From: Bathynomus jamesi
Lineage: Eukaryota; Arthropoda; Malacostraca; Isopoda; Cirolanidae
DNA: 64,000 bases
Assembly: GCA_023014485.1 (NCBI GenBank)
Contig: JAJOZX010003315.1
Location: 310,001 to 374,000 of the forward strand
Direction: 5' to 3'
The stretch's first letter is position 1, and the number at the start of each line of letters is the position of its first letter. Positions 32,502-42,060 of the stretch are shown piece by piece. A program made the position numbers and the translations under genes. A model generated the notes under the pieces. That model saw only the letters and a program-made list of their open reading frames with translations. It searched no databases and was not told where the DNA came from.

Positions 32502-33230
32502 GGTGGGCCGAAAGTCTGGATCCATAGGAAAATATTTATTTTAATACATAAATTACAACAAATGGTAAATACTTAAAATGAATATCAACTTTAACTCGTA
32601 AATGCGTATCCGTGATACTGTACAGTAGTTCGTACTCCAGTATAAATACTCAAATACGTTTTTTATTTCAGCCCAGAAATGGCTTCGAATCTAACAACAG
32701 AAGACCGGGTAGAACTTGTGCTCATGTACGCAAGACAGGGCGCTACACACAGAGAAGTTGCTACCGAATTCAATAGAAATCATCCTGATAAGCATCCAGT
32801 AACACATGCGACTGTTGGCAAGTTGTTTAAACGTTTCAAAGAAACAGGAAGTGTACATGATCGACGGCGTTCTGGTCGTCCAAAAACTGCAACTGATGAA
32901 AATACCTCCGCAATGGTATGTGAAACTTTAACGAATAGTCCAGTAAAGTCAACAAGAAGATTATCAAATGAAACACGCAACTCGAGAACGTCAATTCGAA
33001 GAATTATTAAAAATCATAAATTCCATCCCTAAGTGTCTCGATGTCAGAGGCCGCCAATTTGAGCATTTGTTATAATTTGTTGTTTATACTGGAGTACGAA
33101 CCACTGTACAGTATCACGGATACGCATTTACGAGTTAAAGTTGATATTCATTTTAAGTATTTACCATTTGTTGTAATTTATGTATTAAAATAAATATTTT
33201 CCTATGGATCCAGACTTTCGGCCCACCCTG
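32499..33230 (+). mobile_element. TIR element with N-terminal-only transposase
   Basis: Inverted arms of about 155 bp starting CAGGGTGGGCCGAAAGTCTG, with (TA)n on both sides. The 732-bp element keeps only the DNA-binding start of its transposase gene; the catalytic part is lost. Arms are nearly identical, suggesting a recent insertion. Confidence 0.92.
32679..33032 (+). CDS. Truncated transposase, DNA-binding domain only
   Basis: 117 codons from MASNLTTEDRVELVLMYARQ. Helix-turn-helix 1: GATHREVATEFNRNHPDKHP then VTHATVGKLFKRFKETGSV. Linker with DRRRSGRPKTATDE, the family's GRP AT-hook-like motif, then a second HTH (RRLSNETRNSRTSIRRIIKN). It stops at KFHP, just where the family continues toward the catalytic domain. 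About one third of a normal transposase. If expressed it might bind the element's ends and act as a repressor (inference). The family is a Tc1/mariner-superfamily branch common in arthropods. The frame is open without stops. Confidence 0.72.
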   Translation: MASNLTTEDRVELVLMYARQGATHREVATEFNRNHPDKHPVTHATVGKLFKRFKETGSVHDRRRSGRPKTATDENTSAMVCETLTNSPVKSTRRLSNETRNSRTSIRRIIKNHKFHP

Positions 33231-33244
33231 TATATATATATATA

Positions 33245-33751
33245 TCAGACATGGGGGTCTATTATAATAACTGGGTTTTTATTACTATTACTGTTACTTT
33301 TGATTTCTTCTATTACTATTACTTGGTCATCTATTACTATTACTTTTGTATGTGAGGTATTTCATTCATTTGAAAAGGATCTTTAAATGTCTATTTAAAT
33401 GCAATTAGAAGCAGTAGTGTGTTAAATATTTGTTTCAACCAAATCATTACAATTTCAGAGACTGGACGTCTTCATAAATTTTACTTTATTGAAGGAAAAA
33501 TTTACCACAATATTAGTTCACAATTTCCCATACGTTTCTTTTAGTTTAGAGTAGATTTAGTTCATTTTTCAGTTCTTTGTTCACGCAATATGTCCATTGC
33601 CACTGTAATGGAAAAGTAATAGACCATTATCTATTATTTTCCCTTCTATTACTATTACAGCCAACAAATTATGATCTATTACTATTACTTGAAAAATCCT
33701 GTACTAGTCTATTACTATTACTATCGCCTATTACTATTACTCCATGTCTGA
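33245..33751. mobile_element. TIR element with subterminal (TAGTAA)n, tips TCAGACATGG
   Basis: Left TCAGACATGGGGGTCTATTA and right, reversed, TCAGACATGGAGTAATAGTA. Both abut (TA)n. Subterminal zones on both sides consist of TATTACTATTACT words in inverted orientation. The centre is AT-rich with no coding frame. A similar tip occurs at 6131-6141. Confidence 0.75.
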
Positions 33752-33771
33752 TATATATATATATTATATGT

Positions 33772-33954
33772 TTTTACAACTAAGAATGGTCCCCTGAGAA
33801 ACTTTTCTGTTACGCACAGACCGTGCGTAGAACAAGGAACTCTTCTGGGGAAAATTAAATCCACTCTAGTCCAAATAAATAATTGTAAATGATAAAAACT
33901 ATAATTTTTCTTTTTCATGATGGAAGCCGAACGTGGGCTATATATATATTATAT
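33772..33954. other. No gene seen
   Basis: Contains GCACAGACCGTGCGT, loosely inverted relative to GCACGGTCTGTGTGT near 34913. Nothing else. Confidence 0.35.
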
Positions 33955-34451
33955 ACTAGGGTGGTCCAAAAAATAGATGAAAATTTTTTTTTTTCCGAAT
34001 TTTTCTATTCCCCACCCATTGATTTTGTTCCACTACTAGAAAAAATCATTTTCACAAAAAATGACGACAATATAAACATATTTATAGGTTGCAAAATGAA
34101 ACTCAATTTTTGAAGAAAAGGCATTTGATTTATGCCAAAAAACAAATGAAACAAAACTGGAACCACATAAAGAAAAATTCCAAAACACTTTAAATGTTCG
34201 ACTTTTTGCGTTGTATATAAAATGAATTTAAGAAATTAGTACACGGCACTAAGAGAGAAGATGGGACACGTACCACCACGATGATAGCTGGGCAAATACT
34301 GAAAGTGCTAGTTTTAGAAATTATTTCGCAACTCTTTATCCTATTTCAATTGAGCTATAATTTTGTACATCGTAATATTTACCATACAGGAACAATATGC
34401 GAGGGTGGGAGAAAATAATTTAAAAACTTTGGTTTTTTGGACCACCCCAAT
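33955..34451. mobile_element. TIR element, tips (T/C)AGGGTGGTCCAAAAAA
   Basis: AGGGTGGTCCAAAAAATAG at the left and, reversed, GGGGTGGTCCAAAAAACC at the right, with TATA flanks on both sides. About 497 bp, no transposase remnant recognised. Confidence 0.78.
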
Positions 34452-34463
34452 ATATATATATAT

Positions 34464-34752
34464 AACCTTTGGTTAGCTTCCGCCCGAATTGTTCATTCTG
34501 ACGAAGGTCAAGCTTTTCACTCCACCTTAGACCTACAGTTTAACGTGGAATCCGACCACGCCCCATCAGCAGCCCAGCGTCCTAACCACTAGGCCACCTA
34601 GGATACCCATTTAACTACCAACCACTTTCTCTATTGTGTGGAAGGATGAACAGCTGGGTTTTGCTGCGCGCCGGCTGCCGTCGGGTCTCGAACCCGGGGC
34701 CGATAGATTCGTAGTCAGCGACGCTAACCACTACATCACCGAGGCGCATTTT
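34464..34752 (-). mobile_element. Dimeric tRNA-derived SINE, family B, best copy
   Basis: Read on the minus strand: tRNA-like unit 1 (GCGCCTCGGTGATGTAGTGG, box B GGGTTCGAGACCC), a linker GCGCAGCAAAACCCAGCTGT, then tRNA-like unit 2 (TCCTAGGTGGCCTAGTGGTT, box B-like GGTCGGATTCC). The tail GAATGAACAATTCGGGCGGA ends AACCAAAGGTTATATAT. Two box A/B pairs in series show a dimeric tRNA SINE. Real tRNA function is excluded by the run-on structure. Confidence 0.85.
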
Positions 34753-34926
34753 ATATATATATATATATATATATGGGAATGAACTCAGAATGGTTCCCTG
34801 AGGTTTTCTATAAAAAGGGGTAACTATTATATTTTTAGCCAAAAAAAACTTAAACCTCAACTGGCAGAATTGAGCGTCCACTTTTCAAGGGACATAACAT
34901 GTCCGTTCCATGCACGGTCTGTGTGT

Positions 34927-34928
<2 letters not shown>

Positions 34929-34971
<43 letters not shown>
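34929..34971. repeat. (TA)n microsatellite
   Basis: About 21 TA repeats directly before the next PLE 3' end. Confidence 0.97.
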
Positions 34972-34973
<2 letters not shown>

Positions 34974-35288
34974 CTTTCACAATTAAACACGTGAAATGAA
35001 TGAATGCTGCAAATCCACAAGGAAAAAGAAAAACGATTCCAAGACCAATCGTGTATTCAGAGCTACACCTCGTCAGGGAATGAAGAGAGAAGGCAAGATG
35101 CCCATAAATATATACAACGTAGCGGAAACCAAAACAATTAGCACATACTTAGTTACTTAGTAACTCATTAGAGTAAATGAGAGGCAAAAGGAATTTTAAC
35201 AAGATATTGTCAATTTTATACATTCCCGCACTGTCATTGAAATTGTTTTTAAAATGGATAAATGCACATTCTAGAATATTTCTTTCTA

Positions 35289-35940
35289 TTATATCTCTGT
35301 TTTCAACAAGCGCTTTAGACTATCCCACTTGATGCTATAATTACATCTATACATATGGTTAAACAAAGCATTGGAATTATTAGCTGTTCTACACGCATAT
35401 TTATGTTGTTTTACCCTAATATCTAACGTTTTACCCGTTTGGCCTATATATACATATATAGCTACTGAGTTACATTGTGTACATCCGATCGAATACACAC
35501 AACCAACAACATTATCAGGGCTATTCTTTATTAGGCGTGATTTAACAGTATTATTATACTTAAAGACTACATTGATGCCAATCGCTTTAAGTAAAGTCGG
35601 AAGATATTAAAAATTAACATGGTAATGTAGGCTAAGGATATTTTTACGCTCAAATTCCTTTACAATTACATTATTATAATACCTATTCTTGGCTTTCCTA
35701 AGACAGTTATCTAAAAATGAAATAGGATAACATAATTTAGTTCCAATATTCATGATATTGCATAACTCGGAATCTAAAAATTCAGGACTGACAACTCTCA
35801 ATGCTCTAAGAAACATAGCAGAGAAAATAGGGGATTTAATCGAGGGATGATGGTCAGAATAAAAATGCACATAATAGTTATTATTAGTAGGCTTGCAATA
35901 GACTTCAAATTGAACTGATTAGAGCATCTCCAAATTTTTA
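35289..35940 (-). pseudogene. PLE C-terminal part: RT end, linker, GIY-YIG domain
   Basis: Minus strand from 35940: the end of the RT (YCKPTNNNYYVHFYSDHH), then PSIKSPIFSAMFLRALRVVS and PEFLDSE, the PLE linker block ahead of the endonuclease. Next come LRKAKNRYYNN, then GIY-YIG residues IGCTQCNSV, VYIGQTGKTLDIRVKQHKYA and NALFNHMYRCNY. The GIY motif is here degenerate, a small in-frame insertion (AIYV) separates its two halves, and the segment between 35500 and 35607 is out of frame. Fingers and palm with catalytic Asp residues are missing by 5' truncation. Confidence 0.82.
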
Positions 35941-36134
35941 GATCCTGTAAAGATAGGCATTTATTCATTTTAAAAACAATTTCAATAACAGTGCGGGAAT
36001 GTATAAAATTGACAATATCTTGTTAAAATTCTTTTGCCTCTCATTAACTCTTGTTAAGTATGTGCTAATTGTTTTGGTTTCTGCTACGTTGTATACTGTA
36101 TATTTATGGGCATCTTGCCTTCTCTCTTCATTCC

Positions 36135-36175
36135 CTGACGAGGTGTAGCTCTGAATACACGAACGGCCTTGGAAT
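36135..36175 (+). ncRNA. Hammerhead-like motif in PLE 2 pseudo-LTR
   Basis: CTGACGA, G, GTGTA...TACAC hairpin, then GAAC where GAAAC is expected. The minus-arm copy near 35060-35085 has the same stem but GATT. Both look like eroded versions of the CUGANGA-stem-GAAA core seen in PLE 1, with the same one-base offset after CUGANGA. Confidence 0.35.
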
Positions 36176-36207
36176 CGTTTTTCTTTTTCCTTGTGGGTTT
36201 GTAGCAT

Positions 36208-36225
36208 ATATATATATATATATAA
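36208..36225. repeat. (TA)n shared by two PLE loci
   Basis: Nine TA repeats with a PLE 3' end on each side. Confidence 0.93.
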
Positions 36226-36699
36226 TCATGCGGGTTGCTTCTACAGAGCTTCAATTTAATATTTAGGAGAAATCCAATGACAAGGAGAAATGTAAATGCC
36301 ATGAAAAGTCTTCTTTAATGCAACGTTTCGAGCAATACGCTCATCTTCAGCTGTTTAATAACAATGTGAAATTAAAATCAATATTGAATGAAAAACAAAA
36401 CAGAAAATTTCTATAACCTATTCATGAAGACAAATTTTAAAGACTGAGAAAAGAGGGTTAAATTCTAAGTTATACAGATTTACATATAAAAATTAAGAAG
36501 CTATTTTAAATACATATAGTAAATGTGAAATTAATACACTGGAAAAATTAACAATAGTACACTGGAATAATGAAACTAACTACCTTACACTGCAGTTTCC
36601 GAGGCTAACTGAATTGAGCCGAGGCAATACGGGAAAACAAAAGATGGCGAGGGCGATTGGGGAAGGGGGGATTATAAGGAATTGGGGAAGGAGGAGGGA

Positions 36700-37530
36700 T
36701 CATAGCAAATTGAGGGGGACGGCGGATGAGTCAACATTTAGACTCGGGGACAATGTTTTGATGAAAAGCGATTCCAAAATTCTTAGTGAGTTGGGACAAG
36801 TATTACAACCAAGAATTTTAAAATTGTCTAAAGTGACATCAATTTTACATTCTATGCTGTTTCGCGAATCCTCGAAACCTCTTTAGTTTTTAAAATTTTA
36901 CCTGTTCGGCCACTTATTCCCATATGCGAATAAAATCTAGCCCTGAGAGAGCGAACAGTGCTGCCAATGTAATTCCCAAGGAGACACCTAGGGCAGGTAA
37001 ATAAATATACAAACCGCTACGCAACGAGTCAGGGGTTCGATCCTTCGCTGAGAAAAAGCTACCTAAAGACGTTTTATAAATATGATGCGGAAATCAGTAT
37101 GATAAAAAAATTTCCTTAACAATTTTGTAAATTTAAGCTTAAATTCCTTATTCAAAGGACCCATTTCAGGTACCAAGAATATTTTATATCCTTCGGCACT
37201 GTAATACATGGAAGTTGAGGGCTATAAACACTTTTAAGAAGGATCTAATTAGTTTGTCTACATATTGAACAGGAAAACTATTATTAGTAAAGTATGATCT
37301 TAGATTATTAAATTCATCATTAAGTAAGGTAAACTAGAGGTCAAATTATATCCTCTGAACAGGAGAGTTTTAATACAAGACATCTTATAGTTGAAATCAG
37401 TAAAACTAAAAATTCATGCCCAAACCAGTGACAGTGGGCTTCCTGTAAACTGATGTAGTAATAGAATCACCGTTTTTGGAAATTAAAAGATCTAAGAAGG
37501 GGAGGGAGCCATTTTGCTCAGTTTCCATTG
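36700..37530 (-). pseudogene. PLE 3 minus arm: RT end and GIY-YIG, broken
   Basis: Reverse complement of the plus-arm coding region plus about 370 bp more of the RT end (PFLDLLI-like block near 37490). It has deletions of one to three bases relative to element 1 near 36890, 37010, 37075 and 37410, so no long frame remains. Confidence 0.8.
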
Positions 37531-37547
37531 TATACGTTATATTACAG

Positions 37548-38053
37548 TGCCGAAGGATATAAAATATTTCTTGGTACCTGAAATGGGTCCTTTGAATAAG
37601 GAATTTAAGCTTAAATTTACAAAATTGTTAAGGAAATTTTTTTATCATACTGATTTCCGCATCATATTTATTAATAAAACGTCTTTAGGTAGCTTTTTCT
37701 CAGCGAAGGATCGAACCCCTGACTCGTTGCGTAGCGGTGTTGTATATTTATTTACCTGCCCTAGGTGTCTCCTTGGGAATTACATTGGCAGCACTGTTCG
37801 CTCTCTCAGGGCTAGATTTTATTCGCATATGGGAATAAGTGGCCGAACAGGTAAAATTTTAAAAACTAAAGAGGTTTCGAGGATTCGCGAACACAGCATA
37901 GAATGTAAAATTGATGTCACTTTAGACAATTTTAAAATTCTTGGTTGTAATACTTGTCCCAACTCACTAAGAATTTTGGAATCGCTTTTCATCAAAACAT
38001 TGTCCCCGAGTCTAAATGTTGACTCATCCGCCGTCCCCCTCAATTTGCTATGA
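37548..38053 (+). pseudogene. PLE 3 plus arm: intact-frame GIY-YIG domain
   Basis: One open frame from VPKDIKYFLVPEMGPLNKEF through FRIIFINKTSLGSFFSAKDR and VVYLFTCPRCLLGNYIGSTV (GIY-YIG core, YL...NYIG), then RARFYSHMGISGRTGKI and REHSIECK to the stop after SSAVPLNLL. The endonuclease domain (168 residues) is unbroken although the RT is missing, so it is a 5'-truncated copy. The frame extends upstream to 37514 only by reading through the palindrome junction. Confidence 0.85.
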
Positions 38054-38401
38054 TCCCTCCTCCTTCCCCAATTCCTTATAATCCCCCCTTCCCCAATCGC
38101 CCTCGCCATCTTTTGTTTTCCCGTATTGCCTCGGCTCAATTCAGTTAGCCTCGGAAACTGCAGTGTAAGGTAGTTAGTTTCATTATTCCAGTGTACTATT
38201 GTTAATTTTTCCAGTGTATTAATTTCACATTTACTATATGTATTTAAAAATAGCTTCTTAATTTTTATATGTAAATCTGTATAACTTAGAATTTAACCCT
38301 CTTTTCTCAGTCTTTAAAATTTGTCTTCATGAATAGGTTATAGAAATTTTCTGTTTGTTTTCATTCAATATTGATTTTAATTTCACATTGTTATAAACAG
38401 C

Positions 38402-38432
38402 CTGAAGATGAGCGTATTGCTCGAAACGTTGC
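38402..38432 (+). ncRNA. Hammerhead-like motif in PLE 3 pseudo-LTR
   Basis: CTGAAGA (38402-38408), T, GAGC-GTATT-GCTC hairpin, GAAAC (38423-38427). Same layout as 18584-18617. Cleavage site and stem III not convincingly formed. Confidence 0.38.
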
Positions 38433-38552
38433 ATTAAAGAAGACTTTCATGGCATTTACATTTCTCCTTGTCATTGGATTTCTCCTAAATATTATATATA
38501 TATATATAATATATCAGTAGTAGTAGTAAAACCATTAAAAAGTATAAGAAAC

Positions 38553-38702
38553 CTGTTTTCTGGCTTGTAAGTTGGAGTTTGGTTTGTGGGGACACAAATA
38601 CTTGTCGTCTATGAAGAGCTGCCTCACGATACGGGAATACAGGAGGATGAGCAATAAAAATGGCAGGAAGAACAGCCCGAGGTTAAGGGAGAGCATGTAC
38701 AT
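38553..38702 (-). CDS. Neuropeptide-type GPCR, TM5 exon
   Basis: Fifty codons between acceptor TTCCTCTTTTCAG and donor AAACAG|GTTTCT, phase 0 at both ends. It encodes MYMLSLNLGLFFLPFLLLIL and LYSRIVRQLF. This is TM5 with the conserved Pro and the Tyr that packs near TM3, then a third intracellular loop (DDKYLCPHKPNSNLQARKQ). Upstream in-frame residues MHSSFQ are intronic. It joins CLTRVDLFWPS from 42498-42597 before it and VVVMLG after it. The lysine/arginine-bearing loop end next to TM6 would contact G protein. It lies just outside the palindromic PLE pair at 36226-38499. Confidence 0.85.
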
Positions 38703-38834
38703 CTGAAAAGAGGAATGCACCAGGTTGTATCAACTGTTGAAAATGTATCGTATATCGACTTGTTTTTGAATACTCTTAAAGGGCGATAAACTAGCTGTAG
38801 AAGGTGTGAAAGAGAGGAAGGGTAATGAGTTAAG

Positions 38835-38925
38835 AGTTTGTATGACAATGGGAATCGAACCCCCGATAGTCGTGTAGTATCACTTAGTCACGCCTTTTCT
38901 CACTGAGCCATCTAGGACCCCCTAA
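38835..38925 (-). mobile_element. tRNA-derived SINE head
   Basis: Minus strand: GGGGTCCTAGATGGCTCAGT with box A TGGCTCAGTGAG, then box B GGTTCGATTCC in GGGGGTTCGATTCCCATTG. Acceptor strands do not pair fully and a body follows. SINE fragment. Confidence 0.68.
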
Positions 38926-39027
38926 AAAAAAGGCGGTGTCTTTGATGCTCCTCGTCGTAGGGTCGTCTCTGAAGTTGTATATAATATATATATATATATA
39001 TTATTATATAATATATATATATATATA

Positions 39028-39288
39028 CAGGGTGTCCCATAAGTCCAGTGTCGTAAGAAAATTTATTTTAAATTAAATTTACAAAAGTAATACATTAGAA
39101 CTAAAACAAAGGTTCAAAGTGACGTCTTATTTTGGGACCTTTTGTTTGTTGCAGGTAGAATAACACGCAATGGCTAATATGGAAGTGAATTACACTCGTG
39201 AGGAGAAGACATTTATTTTAGTTATAATGTATTACTTTTGTAAATTTAATTTAAAATAAATTGTCCTATGAGACCAGACTTATGGGAC

Positions 39289-39293
<5 letters not shown>
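39028..39293. mobile_element. TIR element, tips CAGGGTGTCCCATAAGTC
   Basis: Both tips abut (TA)n arrays (38985-39027 and 39293-39329). It contains GCAGGTAGAATAACACGCAA then a start of a transposase-like frame (MANMEVNYTREEK) on the plus strand that breaks off, and shares ends with 27980-28379. Deleted derivative. Confidence 0.87.
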
Positions 39294-39329
<36 letters not shown>

Positions 39330-39332
<3 letters not shown>

Positions 39333-39759
39333 TAAAGTTAAAATAAACAAAATAGAAATTAGAAGTTTGTAGATGCGAAACAGTGAATCTGTAAATTTAA
39401 TTAGCTTCAAAGTATCTGATGAAATGGGAAAGTTCTTTTTCGCGTAACTTTCTTTTAAGAATTTCAGAACTTTCTCATTTTGCAGCTTTTTATTATTATT
39501 ATGAAGTCGTAAACAAATAATGAATTGATGCTTCTATTACACGCTCGATATATTATTTTATAGGAAGTATTTGGTTTATTAATTTACTGCCTTGAGCTGA
39601 GCGGTTGTCTTTTTTGCATCTTGCGTTACAACGAAGCGGCGAGTCGGCCATCCAACTTTAATTGACTCTGGCTAGGGTAGGTAGCCCAGACGCTTGGGTC
39701 CCTAACTCCTACTTTCTCGGGGGGGGGGGGGGGATATGGAACATGGTTCTTACCTTCTG

Positions 39760-39792
<33 letters not shown>

Positions 39793-40285
39793 GAGTCTAA
39801 AAATAGACTCCTTCGTGAGCTTCTTCATTGCATTTCCTTCAAGTAAAGAAAAGTTATGGAAAATTCTTTTGGAATAAACTGTTCATAAATATTTCGTTAT
39901 GTGGAACACACCGTTTCGTTCTCATACTCCAGACATTTTCAAGGGAACTAAAATCTAAATTTAAATGAGATTTCAACATTGAAAAAAAGAAAAAAGTTTC
40001 CCTAAAAACAGAATTTTTGTAAAGCATAAAAAAAAATTACTAATTCGTGATATATGTAGCTTTCTTCTAATGATTTCGGTGAATTTATTTCCGAAACTGC
40101 ATCAAAACACGAGTGAAACAGAAAGTTTAAATTAATAACAGTAAATATAGTGTGCAGCACATCATACATTAATCTCATTGAAGTTCCGCGTGTTGGTCTC
40201 TCTTTACACAACGAAGGTCAAACTGGTGACCCCGCCTCTAGGCCTGGCTTGGTGGAGAAGCGAGTTGCTCTCTTGCGCTCTCCAC

Positions 40286-40330
<45 letters not shown>

Positions 40331-40345
40331 GTATATATACATATA
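39330..40345. other. No gene; microsatellites and a weak foldback
   Basis: G run at 39719-39734 and (ATT)n at 39762-39791. At about 39985-40100 there is a diverged copy of the foldback family at 44370-44490 (AAAAAATTACTAATTCGTGA between arms). A CA-TA array lies at 40290-40350. Confidence 0.45.
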
Positions 40346-40350
40346 TATAT

Positions 40351-41135
40351 ACAGTGTGTCCGTAAAGTCATGGTGGGATTTTAAATAGCTATATTATTGC
40401 AACGAAACATGATAATGAGATGAAACAATGCCAAATTTAAGAACAACTCTCAAAGTTGTATCTTGTAGTTAGTCTAGGCTAAGCTTAACCTTTATCTCGT
40501 AGTTAGTCTAGGCTGTCCACATGCCTATGTTGAACATGAGCGTAATAGCCCGAAAGTTAATGTGTGGTGTGCTCTAGCACGAGATCGAGTGATTGGCCCA
40601 TTTTTCTTCGCGGAACCCACTGTGACGTCACACAACTACCTCGCTATGTTGGAACATTTTGCAGTACCCCAATTTATTGACAATAATGTCATCTTTCAGC
40701 AAGATGGTGCTCCTCCGCACTATGCCAACGTTGTTCGAGAATTCTTTAATGAAAAATTTCCACAGAGATGGATAGGAAGAGGAGGATGGAAGCCATGGCC
40801 TCCACGCTCTCCGGACCTGACACCTTTGGACTTTTATTTGTGGGGTTACGTCAAGCAAAGCGTGTACAGTGTACCCATCAGGGATATTCATCACTTGCAC
40901 GAGCGAATCACGGAAGCTATCGCATCCGTCACTCCTGATGTTCTTGGGCGCGTGTGACTGGAATTGAATCACCGCCTAGATGTCTGCAGGGCTACCAGAG
41001 GAGCCCATATCGAACTACGTTAAATAAAGTTATTCTTTTAGAGTTGTTCTTCAATTTGCCTTTTTTTCATCTCATTATCATGTTTCGTTGCAATAATGTA
41101 GCTATTTAAAATCCCATCATGACTTTACGGACACA

Positions 41136-41139
<4 letters not shown>
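40351..41139 (+). mobile_element. Tc1/mariner-superfamily element, internally deleted
   Basis: Inverted arms of about 75 bp from ACAGTGTGTCCGTAAAGTCA on each side, TA-flanked and followed by (TA)n. Length 789 bp. It retains the C-terminal half of the transposase. Confidence 0.9.
40562..40957 (+). pseudogene. Transposase C-terminal half, DD41D-type spacing
   Basis: Reads NVWCALARDRVIGPFFF-like sequence from the plus strand (frame Met at 40562), then FQQDGAPPHYANVVREFFNE with the second catalytic Asp, then PPRSPDLTPLDFYLWGYVKQ with the last Asp. I count 41 residues between those two Asp, so DD41D spacing rather than the DD34D of mariner. The C-terminal helix has ERITEAIASVTPDVLGRV. The DNA-binding half and first catalytic Asp are deleted, so it is inactive. 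The spacing could be enlarged by a local insertion (WIGRGGWKPW is longer than in some relatives). Confidence 0.82.
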
Positions 41140-41144
<5 letters not shown>

Positions 41145-41179
<35 letters not shown>

Positions 41180-41198
41180 ATATATATATATATATATA
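41145..41198. repeat. (TA)n microsatellite
   Basis: TA array with one CTA break, following the right end of the element at 40351-41139. Confidence 0.96.
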
Positions 41199-41337
41199 GG
41201 TGTGTTAAACTTAATTTTATCGCTGGTTTATTTATGTTCGTTGATGATTCCTCTTTTCTGAGGGCGTAGGATTTAATGGTTCCGTATAAAGGATTTTAAA
41301 GTTATTTAAGTGATCCTAGTTTGTAAGGAGGGCCATA

Positions 41338-41475
41338 AAAAAGGTGGTCCAGCGCTCAAGCCAACTAATGCCCGCCATTGCGCTAATCTCCTGTCTTATT
41401 ACTAATCACAATTATCGGGGTTCCAACTCCCGACCTCCGTATTTTATTACGGTGTTATTCAATGAACCTATTTTA
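41338..41475 (-). mobile_element. SINE family C, copy 1
   Basis: Minus strand: box B-like GAGTTGGAACCCC, then a body shared with 55270-55432 and 56428-56603: TAGCGCAATGGCGGGCATTA, GTTGGCTTGAGCGCTGGACC. Its (ATT)n tail is missing here. Confidence 0.7.
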
Positions 41476-41526
41476 GAATGGGGGATTATTTTTTAGGGGA
41501 AGATAAAAATGTCCATATTTTTTAAA

Positions 41527-41532
<6 letters not shown>

Positions 41533-41584
<52 letters not shown>
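41533..41584. repeat. (CT)n microsatellite
   Basis: About 26 CT repeats. Confidence 0.97.
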
Positions 41585-41588
<4 letters not shown>

Positions 41589-41589
41589 G

Positions 41590-42060
41590 AAATAAGGCCA
41601 AGGCCAAGTATGAATGAAGGCAAATATTTTAGTCTAAAAAGACCAAACTAAAATATGCCAAACCATGTTCCTTACAAAAGACCAAATTAATATATGACTC
41701 CTAAAAATGTTTATTTAAAAATGCCAAATTGAAATGTGACTCCAAAAATGTTTCTTAAAAGACCAAATTAAAATAAATTGGAAATATTTGGTAAAAATTA
41801 AAATATGATTCCTCCCCCCCCCCCCCCCCCCCCCCCCCACCGCCACCGCCAATAAAAATGTTTCTTCAAAAAAGGCCAACTTCAAACATACTAAAATAAT
41901 CTTTTCTTTAAAAAGGTCAGCATGAAATATATATAAAAAAATGTTTAAAAAAAGACCAATAAGCGGAATGTAAATAGACTTAGAATATGTCTTATAAAAG
42001 GAGAAACTCACTCAAAACAAGCAATGTTGATGAAAGTATTCCTAAACAAAGATAAAATAT
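41590..42060. repeat. Degenerate tandem repeat, unit about 40-50 bp
   Basis: Variants of AAAAGACCAAATTAAAATAT then GACTCCAAAAATGTTTCTTA repeat across the region, with a 25-bp C run at 41814-41838. It resumes more weakly at 42415-42490 right next to the GPCR exon donor. Confidence 0.65.

Larger units (their letters stand above)
34975..36207. mobile_element. Penelope-like element 2: head-to-head pair
   Basis: Minus arm 34975-35956 (5'-truncated PLE) is joined to plus arm 35957-36207, which is only the 3' pseudo-LTR. Both outer ends read GCTACAAACCCACAAGG-type sequence against (TA)n. The arms share AACAATTTCAATGACAGTGC and ATGGGCATCTTGCCTTCTCT. A distinct PLE family from element 1. Confidence 0.88.
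36226..38499. mobile_element. Penelope-like element 3: head-to-head pair
   Basis: Minus arm 36226-37541 and plus arm 37543-38499, about 95% inverted identity by eye where they overlap. Both outer ends are pseudo-LTRs (AATATTTAGGAGAAATCCAA) against (TA)n. The junction near 37540 shows a shared TATT, consistent with microhomology joining. Same family as element 1 but an older divergence (pseudo-LTR CTGAAGA for CTGATGA). Confidence 0.9.
31837..38552 (-). other. GPCR intron between the TM5 and TM6 exons (6.7 kb)
   Basis: Holds degenerate TTAGG repeats, four TIR elements, a dimeric SINE and two palindromic PLE pairs, all annotated separately. No other exon of the gene is apparent inside it. Confidence 0.75.

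Noticed and set aside
37819..38139. 106-codon frame (and the matching one at 36614-36886)
   Set aside because: Antisense of the PLE GIY-YIG region; both palindrome arms give the same shadow.
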